A stretch of 64,000 nucleotides of DNA. Source: RGZA01 sp964568585. Its GTDB lineage: Bacteria > Pseudomonadota > Alphaproteobacteria > UBA9219 > RGZA01. Shown here piece after piece: positions 43,379 to 52,751 of the stretch. The position numbers and the translations under genes were made by a program. The notes below the pieces were generated by a model. The model saw nothing but the letters and a program-made list of their open reading frames with translations. It was not told the origin of the DNA and made no database searches. Numbering within the stretch: position 1 is the stretch's first letter; every line of letters begins with the position of its first letter. The DNA lies in the NCBI GenBank assembly GCA_964568585.1, contig CAZMQI010000009.1, positions 12,755 through 76,754 of the forward strand. The letters are read 5' to 3'.

Positions 43379-44023
43379 ATGACCGTATATGACAACCAAT
43401 TGCAGGAAACGCTGGAAAAAGCACTAGCGCAACTTGGCGATGGCGCGGGCAAACAAAACCCGCAAGCGTTGATTGAAACCGCTATTGAATCACTGAAAAT
43501 GGCACGCGTAACTAATAATAGTGTGTATGACCGTTTAGCGGAACTCGCGAAATATATTGCGAATGCCAAACAGGAAATCGCCAATATCCGCGCCGATGCA
43601 ATTAGTGGGGAGCACATTCCCAGCGCAACCGACCAGCTGGATGAAGTGGTTGGTGCGACCGAAGAAGCCACCAACAAGATTATGGATTGCTGCGATGCGA
43701 TTAATGCAATTTCGGCCAAGCAGCCACAGCCAGCGCAGCAGGAATTGACCGATCAGGTCACTAAGATTTATGAAGCATGTAACTTTCAGGATATTACCGG
43801 CCAGCGTATTACGAAAGTGGTACGCACCCTTAAGCATATTGATAGCCAGGTTTCATTACTTCTCAAAGCCCTTGATGATGCCGGTTTCCAGATTGAAAAG
43901 AGTGGTGCGTTGACAGGCCTCAACGTCTCCAAGGCAACTGATCCCGATAAGCATTTACTTAATGGCCCGCAAGCTGCAGATGCCGCCATTAAACAGGACG
44001 ATATCGATAAGCTGTTCGGCTCG
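43379..44023 (+). CDS. cheZ: CheZ-like CheY phosphatase, 3' end lost in assembly gap
   Basis: 215 residues visible. Long helical hairpin with the catalytic CheZ motif CNFQDITGQRITKVV (Q137, D138). After a Pro/Ala-rich linker the C-terminal peptide QDDIDKLFGS resembles the CheY-binding tail of CheZ. The reading frame runs into ten Ns (44024-44033); judging by CheZ tails, only a few residues are missing. Dephosphorylates CheY-P. Confidence 0.88.
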
Positions 44024-44033
44024 NNNNNNNNNN
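44024..44033. other. Assembly gap (10 Ns)
   Basis: Ten Ns mark a scaffold join of unknown true length. Sequence on the far side is not the direct continuation of the cheZ frame. Confidence 0.99.
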
Positions 44034-44141
44034 GCCTATCGCTTGTATTGAATCGCCATAAACGCTTGTTGTTTTGGCGCAAATCGGTCAATCTGGAAGT
44101 GTTATTTTTTGCACTCTTTCCGGTGTTGACCAGCATATTCC

Positions 44142-47048
44142 GTGAAATCCAATTTGTCTGTTTTACCAGCATTACTTCTTTCGCTTGGCACGTTGCTGCC
44201 AATCGATGACGTTCGCGCGCAAGATGGTGTTGGTCAGGCACAGCCCATCCAGATGCAAGCGCAAGTCCGTGCTGGAATTCATGATGATTATGAACGGCTG
44301 GTGTTCGATTGGCCGCAGCAGATATCGTATTCGTTTTTACAAAATGGCCAAGAGGTGAGTTTGCACTTCGCACAAAGCGCACCTGTCGATTTATCGCAGG
44401 TGACAAAGCGTCATCTTTCAAAAATCATTCGCAGTGAACAAATTGCAGATGGCGCATCGCGCACCGTAAAACTTTTGCTTGCACCCAATACAGTTGCCAA
44501 ACATGTGCAACAAGGTGGACTTGTTATCCTTGATTTCTATGAAGGTGATGCGCCTGTAGTAACTTCATCTAATCTACCGCAAGCGATGTTGATTGCGAGC
44601 GAAGCGCCAGCACATGAAGAAGCGGCGCCTTCATCTTCCGAAGTCAAAGTAGAGCCAAAAGCAGAAAATCAAGAAGCAAAAACGGATGCTGAACCAGTGC
44701 CATCTAATGGCCCCGTCGCCCCAAATCTGGATGATGTTGGCAATGATGCTGTGCCATTGGTTGCAATTGACCCCGGTATTGTTGCGGGGGCTGCCATTTA
44801 TCGCCGCGCGGATTACATCTATGTCGTGTTCGGTAAAAAAATTACCTTGCCCCTTGCGTCCATGCTGCGTGATACACCGCGTGTGACAGTTGAAAGTCTG
44901 CAATCAACCAGCGGAAGTGTTTATCGTTTCTATCTGCCGCAGGATTTAAATCTGCGCTGCGTGCGCGAAGAAAATCGCTGGACCATTCTTGCATCCAAAA
45001 AAGTTCCAACTGCACCTATCAGTCTGACGTTATCGGCGCAACCCGATTACGCGCTTGGCGCACGCATCATTATTCCTGTGAGTAAAGCGGATGATATCGT
45101 TCGTTTCACTGATCCGGAAATTGGCGATAGTTTATTGGTTGTGCCACTTACTGGTTCCAGCCAAGCTGTGCGTCAATCTTATCATTACGCGGATTTCCGT
45201 TTCATTCCATCAGAACAAGGCGTTGTCATTCGTCCCTTGATTGATGGTGTGGATGTAAAACGCCAAGGACTTGGCATTGAAATCACAGCTCCTGGTGGGC
45301 TGCGGTTGTCATCCAGCAAAGATACGGGTTTGCCCAGCGATACGCGTGCTAATGTTCCATCCAAAGACCAGTTGTTCGATTTAAGCGATTGGTATGGCCC
45401 TGTTTCGAAATCATATACGCAGATGCGCCAGCATTGGCAGCAAACATTGGCCGAAGTGCCAGTGAATGAACGGGATCGCGTGCGTTTGAATATGGCGCGG
45501 TTCTATTTTGCGCGCAACCACGCGCAGGAAGCACTGGGGTTGCTCACATTGCTCTCCCAGCAGGTTCCGGATTTACTCCATCGCAGTGAATTTCTTGCGC
45601 TGCGCGGCGCGGTGCGTGTGCTCACCCATGATACGGGCGCATTAGAAGATTTTAAATCGCCCGATATCACCAATTATCCCGAAATGAAATTATGGCGCGC
45701 GGTTGCCATGACGCGGGTAATGGAATGGAAAGATGCTGCTGAATTATTTGCCAGCGCCGATAGCGTTCTGGAAAAATATCCAGAACCGTTCTTCACAGAT
45801 TTTTCAATCACCGCGATTGAAGCGGCGATTGCCAACAAGGATAAGCAATACGCGAATAATGTGCTGGATAGATTAATCCAGCGTCATCCGGAACTGGATG
45901 CATCATCAGGGCCCGTCAATTATCTGCGCGGCGTGTTGATGAGCTTGACCGATCATTTGGATAGAGCCGAAAAATACTGGAACAAAGCCGCAAACAGCAA
46001 AAATCATTTGTACAAGGTGCGCGCAAAACTATCGCTTACCGATTATGAGGTCATCACCGGGAAGATTACACCGTTGCAGGCGGCAGAAAAGCTGGAGCGT
46101 TTGCGTTTTGCATGGCGCGGCGATGATTTGGAGCTCGATATTCTACGCCGTATCGGCAAGTTCTATATCGAAGGCGGCAAGATGGAGGAGGGGCTGGCGA
46201 CATTGAAGCAAGCCCTTGTTTTATTGCCTGATAATGATGTTGCCAAGCAATTGCATCAGGAAATGGCCTTTGCGTTCCGCGATGTATTCTTGGGTGATAA
46301 GAACCATAATGTATCTGCCCTTGATGCGCTCAGCTTATATGAGCGCTTTTATGATTTAGCTCCCCCTGGGGCTGAAGGTGATGCGATTATCCGTGCGCTG
46401 GCACAACGTATGGTGTCATTGGATTTACTGGATAGGGCAGCAGCGTTACTGGCCGATCAAGCGCGCCATCGGCTGACCAGCACGATGAAGACGCGCGTGG
46501 GCACACAAGCTGCGGGTATTTATCTGCTCGACCATAAGGCGGATGATGCGCTTAGCATTTTAAAAGATACCGATGATGCAGCCGCACCGGAAGATCTGGT
46601 GACTGAACGGCAGTTGTTAAAAGCAAAAGCATTGTCTGTATCCGGCAAAGACGATGAGGCAAAAGCCATTTTGAAGAATGTTCCAAGCGAATACGCAACG
46701 CGTTTGCAAATCGATATCGCATGGCATGCCCGTGATTGGGCGGGGGCTGCTGCCACGCTTGCGGAATTAATCGGCCCGCCGCCAAGCAGCGAAGCGATGA
46801 AGCCAGAAATCGCGCAACTGATTATCAGTCGTGCAATTGCTTTGGCTTTAATTAATGACAGTGCAGGTCTGGAAAAGCTGCGGTCCGATTTTACACCTGC
46901 GATGAGGAATATGCCGCAGGCTGAGCTATTCAAAATGCTGACTGAAGCTGATACTGGGCTGCCACGCGACCCATCGGCGGTCAAATCGCTAATGGCGGAT
47001 GTGGATTTGTTCCAAGGCTATCTTGAAAACTATCGAAATCTCAATTAA
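44142..47048 (+). CDS. Large exported TPR-like protein with N-terminal AMIN-like domain
   Basis: 968 residues from GTG at 44142; signal peptide ending DVRAQ (about residue 27). An N-terminal strand-rich region (about 38-132, with DDYERLVFDWP and VILDFYEG) looks like an AMIN domain, and a second strand-rich region follows near 225-380. From about 430 to 950 the protein is helical repeats of TPR/SEL type (for example ARFYFARNHAQEALGLLTLL, GLATLKQALVLLPDNDVA). Similar proteins sit in alphaproteobacterial motility clusters. Function not established; a periplasmic scaffold is a fair guess. Identity of any gene between cheZ and this one is hidden by the gap. Confidence 0.7.
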   Translation: MKSNLSVLPALLLSLGTLLPIDDVRAQDGVGQAQPIQMQAQVRAGIHDDYERLVFDWPQQISYSFLQNGQEVSLHFAQSAPVDLSQVTKRHLSKIIRSEQIADGASRTVKLLLAPNTVAKHVQQGGLVILDFYEGDAPVVTSSNLPQAMLIASEAPAHEEAAPSSSEVKVEPKAENQEAKTDAEPVPSNGPVAPNLDDVGNDAVPLVAIDPGIVAGAAIYRRADYIYVVFGKKITLPLASMLRDTPRVTVESLQSTSGSVYRFYLPQDLNLRCVREENRWTILASKKVPTAPISLTLSAQPDYALGARIIIPVSKADDIVRFTDPEIGDSLLVVPLTGSSQAVRQSYHYADFRFIPSEQGVVIRPLIDGVDVKRQGLGIEITAPGGLRLSSSKDTGLPSDTRANVPSKDQLFDLSDWYGPVSKSYTQMRQHWQQTLAEVPVNERDRVRLNMARFYFARNHAQEALGLLTLLSQQVPDLLHRSEFLALRGAVRVLTHDTGALEDFKSPDITNYPEMKLWRAVAMTRVMEWKDAAELFASADSVLEKYPEPFFTDFSITAIEAAIANKDKQYANNVLDRLIQRHPELDASSGPVNYLRGVLMSLTDHLDRAEKYWNKAANSKNHLYKVRAKLSLTDYEVITGKITPLQAAEKLERLRFAWRGDDLELDILRRIGKFYIEGGKMEEGLATLKQALVLLPDNDVAKQLHQEMAFAFRDVFLGDKNHNVSALDALSLYERFYDLAPPGAEGDAIIRALAQRMVSLDLLDRAAALLADQARHRLTSTMKTRVGTQAAGIYLLDHKADDALSILKDTDDAAAPEDLVTERQLLKAKALSVSGKDDEAKAILKNVPSEYATRLQIDIAWHARDWAGAAATLAELIGPPPSSEAMKPEIAQLIISRAIALALINDSAGLEKLRSDFTPAMRNMPQAELFKMLTEADTGLPRDPSAVKSLMADVDLFQGYLENYRNLN

Positions 47049-47265
47049 CATATTGATATTATTATATAAATACCGGTTTAGTCCTGTATTCAGCTTCAAG
47101 AAGGCCACACCTTATAATCTTGTTATGCTGCGCTAACTATTTTGCTTATAAGCCCATATATTTGATGATTATTAGATGGCCATTCCTAAGTCAAGTGACG
47201 ACTCATTTGTTTTAACCCCAGCTAATATCTAAACAAGCTCTTCAAGCTCAAGAGGATGAATCCCC

Positions 47266-48192
47266 GTGTTGTCACGTTTATTTGCTTTTTTCGCATCATT
47301 TTTGTTCCTGACCAGTCCAGCTTATGCCGCCGAAAAGTTCGCGGTTGGCGCGCCCATTCCCTGGGGGCTTGATCTTCAGGAGGCGTTTTCACCGGTCAAG
47401 CACCGTATGCACGATTTTCACGATTTTTTATTGATCATCATCACCGCCATAACCCTCTTTGTGATGTGCCTGTTGATTTATGTAATTTTCCGTTTCAACA
47501 AAAAAGCAAATCCAAAACCTGCAAACTTCGCGCATAACACATTACTTGAAGTGGTGTGGACCGCAATTCCGGTGCTTATTCTGGTGATTGTCGGCATTCC
47601 ATCGATGCAGCTTTTGTATTACGTCGATAAAACACCAAATCCTGAATTGACGCTGAAAGCAACCGCGCACCAATGGTATTGGTCTTATGAATTGCCAGAT
47701 CAAAAAGTAGAAAGCTTTGATAGCCGCCCGATTTGGGATGGAACCAAGCAGACACCTGAGCAGATTGATGCCGCGATTAAGGATGCATCACCGAACTGGA
47801 TCTATGCGAATGAAAAGCCATTGCGCTTACTCGAAGTTGATAACCGTCTCGTGTTGCCTATCGATACACAGGTTCGCGTCTATACAACATCAACCGATGT
47901 TATCCATTCATTCGCCGTTCCATCGCTTGGCGTGCGTAAAGATAGTGTCGCGGGCCGTTTGAACGAAACATGGCTCAAGATTGAAAAGGAAGGCGTATAT
48001 TATGGTCAGTGCTCGCAGATTTGCGGCACAGGCCACGCATTCATGCCAATTGTGATTGAAGCGGTAAGCAAAGAAAAGTTCGCGCAGTGGGTTGCCAAGA
48101 AAGCAACTGTCACAGCTCCGGACGCGCCAGCTGCGGCACCTGCTAAAAAACATTCTTCCAAGCAGAAGCTTCCACTCATCGCTCAACAATAA
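47266..48192 (+). CDS. ctaC: Cytochrome c oxidase subunit II
   Basis: 308 residues: signal peptide, two transmembrane helices (about 50-75 and 95-120) and the periplasmic CuA domain with the ligand string CSQICGTGHAFM and an upstream His. C-terminal Ala/Pro/Lys tail. Accepts electrons from cytochrome c. Start GTG at 47266 is preceded by AAGAGG. First gene of a long cluster ending at surf1. Confidence 0.97.
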   Translation: MLSRLFAFFASFLFLTSPAYAAEKFAVGAPIPWGLDLQEAFSPVKHRMHDFHDFLLIIITAITLFVMCLLIYVIFRFNKKANPKPANFAHNTLLEVVWTAIPVLILVIVGIPSMQLLYYVDKTPNPELTLKATAHQWYWSYELPDQKVESFDSRPIWDGTKQTPEQIDAAIKDASPNWIYANEKPLRLLEVDNRLVLPIDTQVRVYTTSTDVIHSFAVPSLGVRKDSVAGRLNETWLKIEKEGVYYGQCSQICGTGHAFMPIVIEAVSKEKFAQWVAKKATVTAPDAPAAAPAKKHSSKQKLPLIAQQ

Positions 48193-48233
48193 AACGTTCA
48201 GATAAAATTTATTCGATTTAGGAGTTACCATAC

Positions 48234-49820
48234 ATGTCAGCAGTAGCACACGACGCGCACCACGATGATCACAAACCAAACTTTTTTGTGCGTTGGTTTT
48301 GTTCAACCAACCATAAAGACATCGGCACCCTGTATTTGTTGTTCTCCATCATCGCCGGATTAATCGGCGGGTTGTTCTCCGTTATCATGCGTATGGAATT
48401 GCAACAGCCCGGTATGCAGTATCTTGCCGATGGCCAGATGTGGAATGTGCTGGTGACGGCGCATGGTCTTATCATGGTGTTCTTCGTTGTGATGCCTGCT
48501 GTGATCGGCGGGTTTGGTAACTGGTTCTTGCCATTGATGATTGGCGCGCCTGATATGGCGTTCCCACGCTTGAACAACATCAGCTTCTGGTTGCTGGTTC
48601 CTTCATTCCTTTTGTTGCTTGGTTCTGTATTCGTGGGTCAAGGCGCAGGTACGGGTTGGACGGTATATCCGCCGCTTGCAACTTCCGGCCAATCAGGCCC
48701 AGCGGTTGATATGGCAATCTTCGCGCTCCATCTTGCGGGTGCATCATCCATTTTGGGTGCGGTGAATTTCATCACCACCATCTTCAATATGCGTGCGCCT
48801 GGCATGACCATGCACAAGATGCCGTTATTCGCATGGGCAACGCTGATTACCGCATTCTTGCTGTTGCTTGCAGTGCCTGTGCTTGGCGGCGCAATCACCA
48901 TGTTGCTCACCGACCGTAACTTCGGTTCAACCTTCTTTGATCCAGCAGGCGGTGGTGACCCATTATTGTACCAGCATCTATTCTGGTTCTTTGGTCACCC
49001 TGAAGTGTACATCATGATTTTGCCGGGCTTTGGTATCATCAGCCATATTGTTTCAACCTTCTCCAAGAAACCGGTATTCGGTTATCTGGCGATGGCTTAC
49101 GCAATGGTTTCCATCGGCGTAGTCGGCTTCGTGGTGTGGGCGCACCACATGTATGTGTCAGGTATTGACGTTGATACACGTGCATATTTTACCGCTGCAA
49201 CCCTCATCATCGCGGTGCCGACAGGGATTAAAATCTTCTCCTGGATTGCAACGATGTGGGGCGGTTCGATTGAATTTAAAACCCCCATGCTGTGGGCTAT
49301 CGGCTTCATCTTCCTGTTCACCGTTGGCGGAGTAACGGGCGTTGTGCTGGCCAATGCTGGCATCGACGTTGTGTTGCATAATACTTATTATGTGGTGGCG
49401 CATTTCCACTATGTGTTATCGCTAGGCGCAGTGTTCACCATTTTTGCCGGTTTCTATTACTGGATTGGCAAGATGTCGGGTCGTCAATATCCGGAATGGA
49501 TGGGTGTTGTGCATTTCTGGCTCACCTTCATTGGTGTGAACCTTACCTTCTTCCCACAACATTTCCTGGGTCTGCAAGGTATGCCGCGCCACTATCCTGA
49601 TTATCCGGATGCATTAGCCGGCTGGAATCTGGTGTCATCCATCGGCTCCTACATCTCCTATGCCGGCGCATGGTGGTTCGTTTTGGTTGTCATCGTGACC
49701 CTGACCAAAGGTAAAAAGGTTGGTGCGAATTACTGGAATGAATATGCCAATACATTGGAATGGACATTGCCATCACCACCACCTTTCCATCAATTCGAAA
49801 CACTACCACGCGTAAAATAG
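48234..49820 (+). CDS. ctaD: Cytochrome c oxidase subunit I (aa3 type)
   Basis: 528 residues, 12 transmembrane helices, with the heme-copper site segment WFFGHPEVYIMILPGFG (His-Tyr crosslink), HHMYVSG, and the heme ligands in VVAHFHYVLS. D- and K-channel residues appear conserved. Reduces O2 and pumps protons. AGGAG is seven to ten bases before the ATG. Confidence 0.98.
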   Translation: MSAVAHDAHHDDHKPNFFVRWFCSTNHKDIGTLYLLFSIIAGLIGGLFSVIMRMELQQPGMQYLADGQMWNVLVTAHGLIMVFFVVMPAVIGGFGNWFLPLMIGAPDMAFPRLNNISFWLLVPSFLLLLGSVFVGQGAGTGWTVYPPLATSGQSGPAVDMAIFALHLAGASSILGAVNFITTIFNMRAPGMTMHKMPLFAWATLITAFLLLLAVPVLGGAITMLLTDRNFGSTFFDPAGGGDPLLYQHLFWFFGHPEVYIMILPGFGIISHIVSTFSKKPVFGYLAMAYAMVSIGVVGFVVWAHHMYVSGIDVDTRAYFTAATLIIAVPTGIKIFSWIATMWGGSIEFKTPMLWAIGFIFLFTVGGVTGVVLANAGIDVVLHNTYYVVAHFHYVLSLGAVFTIFAGFYYWIGKMSGRQYPEWMGVVHFWLTFIGVNLTFFPQHFLGLQGMPRHYPDYPDALAGWNLVSSIGSYISYAGAWWFVLVVIVTLTKGKKVGANYWNEYANTLEWTLPSPPPFHQFETLPRVK

Positions 49821-49825
49821 TATCA

Positions 49826-50773
49826 ATGACACTGTCACCTTTCGCGCTACAGGACAACCAACCGCTTGCATCAGACGTTGAGGCAAGCGTCCGCGATTAT
49901 ATTGCCTTATTGAAACCACGGGTGATGTCATTGGTGGTTTTCACAGGGCTGGTGGGCATTGTGGTGGCGGAAGCTTATTCCGGCACGCATCTTCACCCGT
50001 TGCTCGCGGCTGTTGCGGTGCTATGCATCGCATTGGCCAGCGGCGCAAGCGGTGCCATCAATATGTGGTATGAACGTGATGTCGATGCATTGATGGTGCG
50101 TACTCGCAATCGTCCATTGCCACGCGGGCGTATGGCACCGGAAAATGCGCTGGAATTCGGTGTTATCATGCTGGCCTTTTCAGTATTGTTGATGGGCGTT
50201 GCGTTGAACTGGTTCGCGGCTGCATTGCTTGCATCTGCGGCGGCGTTTTATGTGTTCGTCTATACCATCTGGCTCAAACGCCGCACACCGCAGAACATCG
50301 TGATCGGTGGTGCAGCTGGCGCATTCCCGCCAATGATTGGTTGGGCAGCGGTGACAGGTCAAATGGAAGTGCCTGCGCTTGTATTATTCGCATTGATTTT
50401 CTTTTGGACGCCGCCGCATTTCTGGGCACTCGCACTGTACCGCAGTGATGATTATGCGCGTGCAGGCATTCCCATGTTGCCTGTGGTTGCTGGTGAACGC
50501 GCGACGAAAATCCAGATGCTAATCTATACCTTGCTGCTTGCACCGATTGCCATCGCGCCATGCTTTCTGAACTTTGCCGGTTCGGTGTATGCCGTAACCG
50601 CTAGTGTATTCAGTGTCGGTTTTATCGCTTATGCCATCGCCGTGTTCTTTGACACAAACCATCGGTTTGCCAAGGGCATGTTCAAATTTTCGCTGTTGCA
50701 TTTAACAGCACTGTTCACGGCATTGCTGGTTGAACGGCTTGCCGGAATCCCAATCACGGGATGGCAACTATGA
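49826..50773 (+). CDS. ctaB: Protoheme IX farnesyltransferase (heme O synthase)
   Basis: 315 residues from the ATG at 49826, five bases after the ctaD stop. UbiA-type prenyltransferase with the first Asp motif NMWYERDVDALMVRTRNRPLP and a second region with YRSDDYARAGIPMLPV. Makes heme O, which CtaA (23748) converts to heme A. The stop overlaps the next ATG. Confidence 0.96.
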   Translation: MTLSPFALQDNQPLASDVEASVRDYIALLKPRVMSLVVFTGLVGIVVAEAYSGTHLHPLLAAVAVLCIALASGASGAINMWYERDVDALMVRTRNRPLPRGRMAPENALEFGVIMLAFSVLLMGVALNWFAAALLASAAAFYVFVYTIWLKRRTPQNIVIGGAAGAFPPMIGWAAVTGQMEVPALVLFALIFFWTPPHFWALALYRSDDYARAGIPMLPVVAGERATKIQMLIYTLLLAPIAIAPCFLNFAGSVYAVTASVFSVGFIAYAIAVFFDTNHRFAKGMFKFSLLHLTALFTALLVERLAGIPITGWQL

Positions 50774-50913
50774 CGGATCCCATCGTGAAAGTATCCATTC
50801 CTCCAGCGCGCGCGAAACGTAACATTGCTATCGCCATCGGGCTTATCGCATTTGTAGTTATTATTTATGTAGTAACGATTATTAAAATCAACATTAATGG
50901 TGGCATTCAATGA
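50770..50913 (+). CDS. Small one-helix protein (CoxF-like) of the oxidase cluster
   Basis: 47 residues: short basic N-terminus (VSIPPARAKRN), then a single transmembrane helix (about 18-39) and a polar end NINGGIQ. It overlaps ctaB by four bases and ctaG by four bases. Small one-helix proteins occur at this place in other alphaproteobacteria and are annotated CoxF or subunit IV-like. Confidence 0.7.
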   Translation: MTDPIVKVSIPPARAKRNIAIAIGLIAFVVIIYVVTIIKININGGIQ

Positions 50914-51530
50914 GCGAGCCATCTGATTTACAAAACAAAAACCGCAGTATTGGATTGAAGTTGGCAGGCGGCGTTTTTGCCATGCTGGCTTTGGCATTCA
51001 TTTCTGTGCCGCTTTATAATCTGTACTGCAAGACGACCGGGTTTGGCGGTGCAACACAGGTTGCCGCGGCGCCTTCAACCGATGGCATTCTGGAACGCAA
51101 AGTCAAAATCCGCTTTAACGCGGATGTGTCGCCGGGATTGTTGTGGAGCTTCAAACCCACCATGAATGAAATCGAAGTGAATATTGGTGAAGCACAAAAA
51201 ATTGTTTATCGCGCGCAAAACCAAAGCAAGACTGACGAAGTCGGCATGGCAGTATATAATGTGCAGCCGGACCGCGCCGGATTGTATTTCAACAAGGTGC
51301 AATGCTTCTGCTTTGATGAAAAGCTATTAAAGGCTGGCGAAAGCGCTGAATTGCCCGTGCAATTCTTTGTCGACCCCGCCATGGCAAGCGATAAGCAAAT
51401 GGATGATGTGAAGACCATCACCCTTTCATACACATTTTTTGCCGCTAAAAGCCCCAAGCTGGCCGCCGCACAGAAAAAATTCGATATCAAGCAAACCCAA
51501 TTGCTGGAAGCAGCAAAGACTATACCCTAA
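50910..51530 (+). CDS. ctaG: Cytochrome c oxidase assembly protein CtaG (Cox11)
   Basis: 206 residues with one N-terminal transmembrane helix and the Cox11 periplasmic immunoglobulin-like domain. The copper motif CFCF is in FNKVQCFCFDEKLL, and a cysteine follows the helix in LYNLYCKTTGFGG. Inserts CuB into subunit I. The last 20 residues are polar. ATG overlaps the preceding stop. Confidence 0.96.
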   Translation: MSEPSDLQNKNRSIGLKLAGGVFAMLALAFISVPLYNLYCKTTGFGGATQVAAAPSTDGILERKVKIRFNADVSPGLLWSFKPTMNEIEVNIGEAQKIVYRAQNQSKTDEVGMAVYNVQPDRAGLYFNKVQCFCFDEKLLKAGESAELPVQFFVDPAMASDKQMDDVKTITLSYTFFAAKSPKLAAAQKKFDIKQTQLLEAAKTIP

Positions 51531-51541
51531 AGGAGAGAAGT

Positions 51542-52405
51542 ATGTCTGATAACCACGCGCCCGAATATGAAGACAGTGGCATCCCGCAACCGTATCACTT
51601 GGTTGCGCCATCCATCATGCCGTTGTTTGGCGCATTCGCTGCAGGGCTGCTTGCGGTTGGCATGATTTTGTTTATGCACAAAATCAAACTTGTGCTTGGT
51701 ACCTTTACCTTTGAATTCGATAGCAAGGTTTTGATTCTTGGCGCGATTGCTGTATTGGCTGTGATGTTTTTCTGGTGGAAGGATGTCATTAAGGAGGCTT
51801 ATGTTGAAAAGCTTCATGGCCCACTCGTAAAAATCGGCCTTCGTTATGGCATGGCTCTGTTTATCGCATCGGAAGTTATGTTTTTCGTTGCATTCTTCTG
51901 GGCGTATTTCAGCTCAGCGCTATACCCTGTTGGGGGGGTATGGCCACCAAAGGGTATTCACACGATTGATCCGTTTGAATTGCCATTTGTGATGACCATT
52001 ATTCTCTTGCTGTCAGGTTCAACTGTGACCTTTGCTCATGAAGCATTGGTAGAAGGTCGCCGCAAAGATGCCATTCAGGCATTAGGGCTCAGTGTATTGC
52101 TTGGTGTCCTGTTCAGCTTCTTTCAGGTGTATGAATATATGAATGGCCATTTCAGCTTTAAGGATGGAATCTTCCCATCAACCTTCTTTATGGCAACGGG
52201 CTTCCACGGATTCCACGTGCTTATCGGAACCATCTTCCTGCTGGTCGCATGGGTACGTACCGCAAAGGGTCAATTCACCAAAGACAGCCATTTCGGCTTT
52301 GAAGCTGCGGCTTGGTATTGGCATTTCGTAGACGTAGTGTGGCTGTTCCTCTTCACCTCTGTATATTGGTGGGGTTCGGGTTCGTCAGTACCGGGTCATG
52401 GATAA
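51542..52405 (+). CDS. ctaE: Cytochrome c oxidase subunit III
   Basis: 287 residues, seven transmembrane helices, with FIASEVMFFVAFFWAYFSS, ATGFHGFHVLIGTIFL and the C-terminal WYWHFVDVVWLFLF signatures. AAGGAGAG precedes the ATG. Its stop overlaps the DUF983 gene by eight bases. Confidence 0.97.
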   Translation: MSDNHAPEYEDSGIPQPYHLVAPSIMPLFGAFAAGLLAVGMILFMHKIKLVLGTFTFEFDSKVLILGAIAVLAVMFFWWKDVIKEAYVEKLHGPLVKIGLRYGMALFIASEVMFFVAFFWAYFSSALYPVGGVWPPKGIHTIDPFELPFVMTIILLLSGSTVTFAHEALVEGRRKDAIQALGLSVLLGVLFSFFQVYEYMNGHFSFKDGIFPSTFFMATGFHGFHVLIGTIFLLVAWVRTAKGQFTKDSHFGFEAAAWYWHFVDVVWLFLFTSVYWWGSGSSVPGHG

Positions 52406-52751
52406 TCTATCCAGCCTGCTTGCCAAAGGAATAGCGTGCCGTTGCCCGAAATGCGGGCGGGGTGCGTTGTTCAAAGGCTTTATCACGCTGGTTGACCATT
52501 GCGCGGTGTGCCAGTTGCCGCTTGCCAAAAACGATAATGGCGATGGCCCTGCCGTATTTCTGATATTCATTTTGGGCTTTTGCATGGTACCGCCCGCGAT
52601 TATTATCGCGATGCACGTTGATTGGCCGTTATGGGTGCATGGCGTGTTGTGGGGTGTGCTTATCCTTGGTGCGACGCTTGGCATGCTTCGCCCTGCAAAG
52701 GCATTGACCATCCAGCTTCAATATAAAAACAGGCCAGAGATTTTTCAGTAA
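52398..52751 (+). CDS. DUF983 family membrane protein
   Basis: 117 residues: N-terminal zinc-ribbon-like CPKCGRGALFKGF with a second pair CAVCQ, then two or three transmembrane helices (about 53-72 and 79-98). DUF983 proteins are encoded regularly between ctaE and surf1 in alphaproteobacteria, so a role in oxidase assembly is likely; the exact function is unknown. Confidence 0.85.
   Translation: MDNLSSLLAKGIACRCPKCGRGALFKGFITLVDHCAVCQLPLAKNDNGDGPAVFLIFILGFCMVPPAIIIAMHVDWPLWVHGVLWGVLILGATLGMLRPAKALTIQLQYKNRPEIFQ

Noticed and set aside
44034..44141. Open frame continuing from the assembly gap
   Set aside because: The frame arises by reading through Ns; the residues after the gap do not resemble a CheZ tail or any domain.
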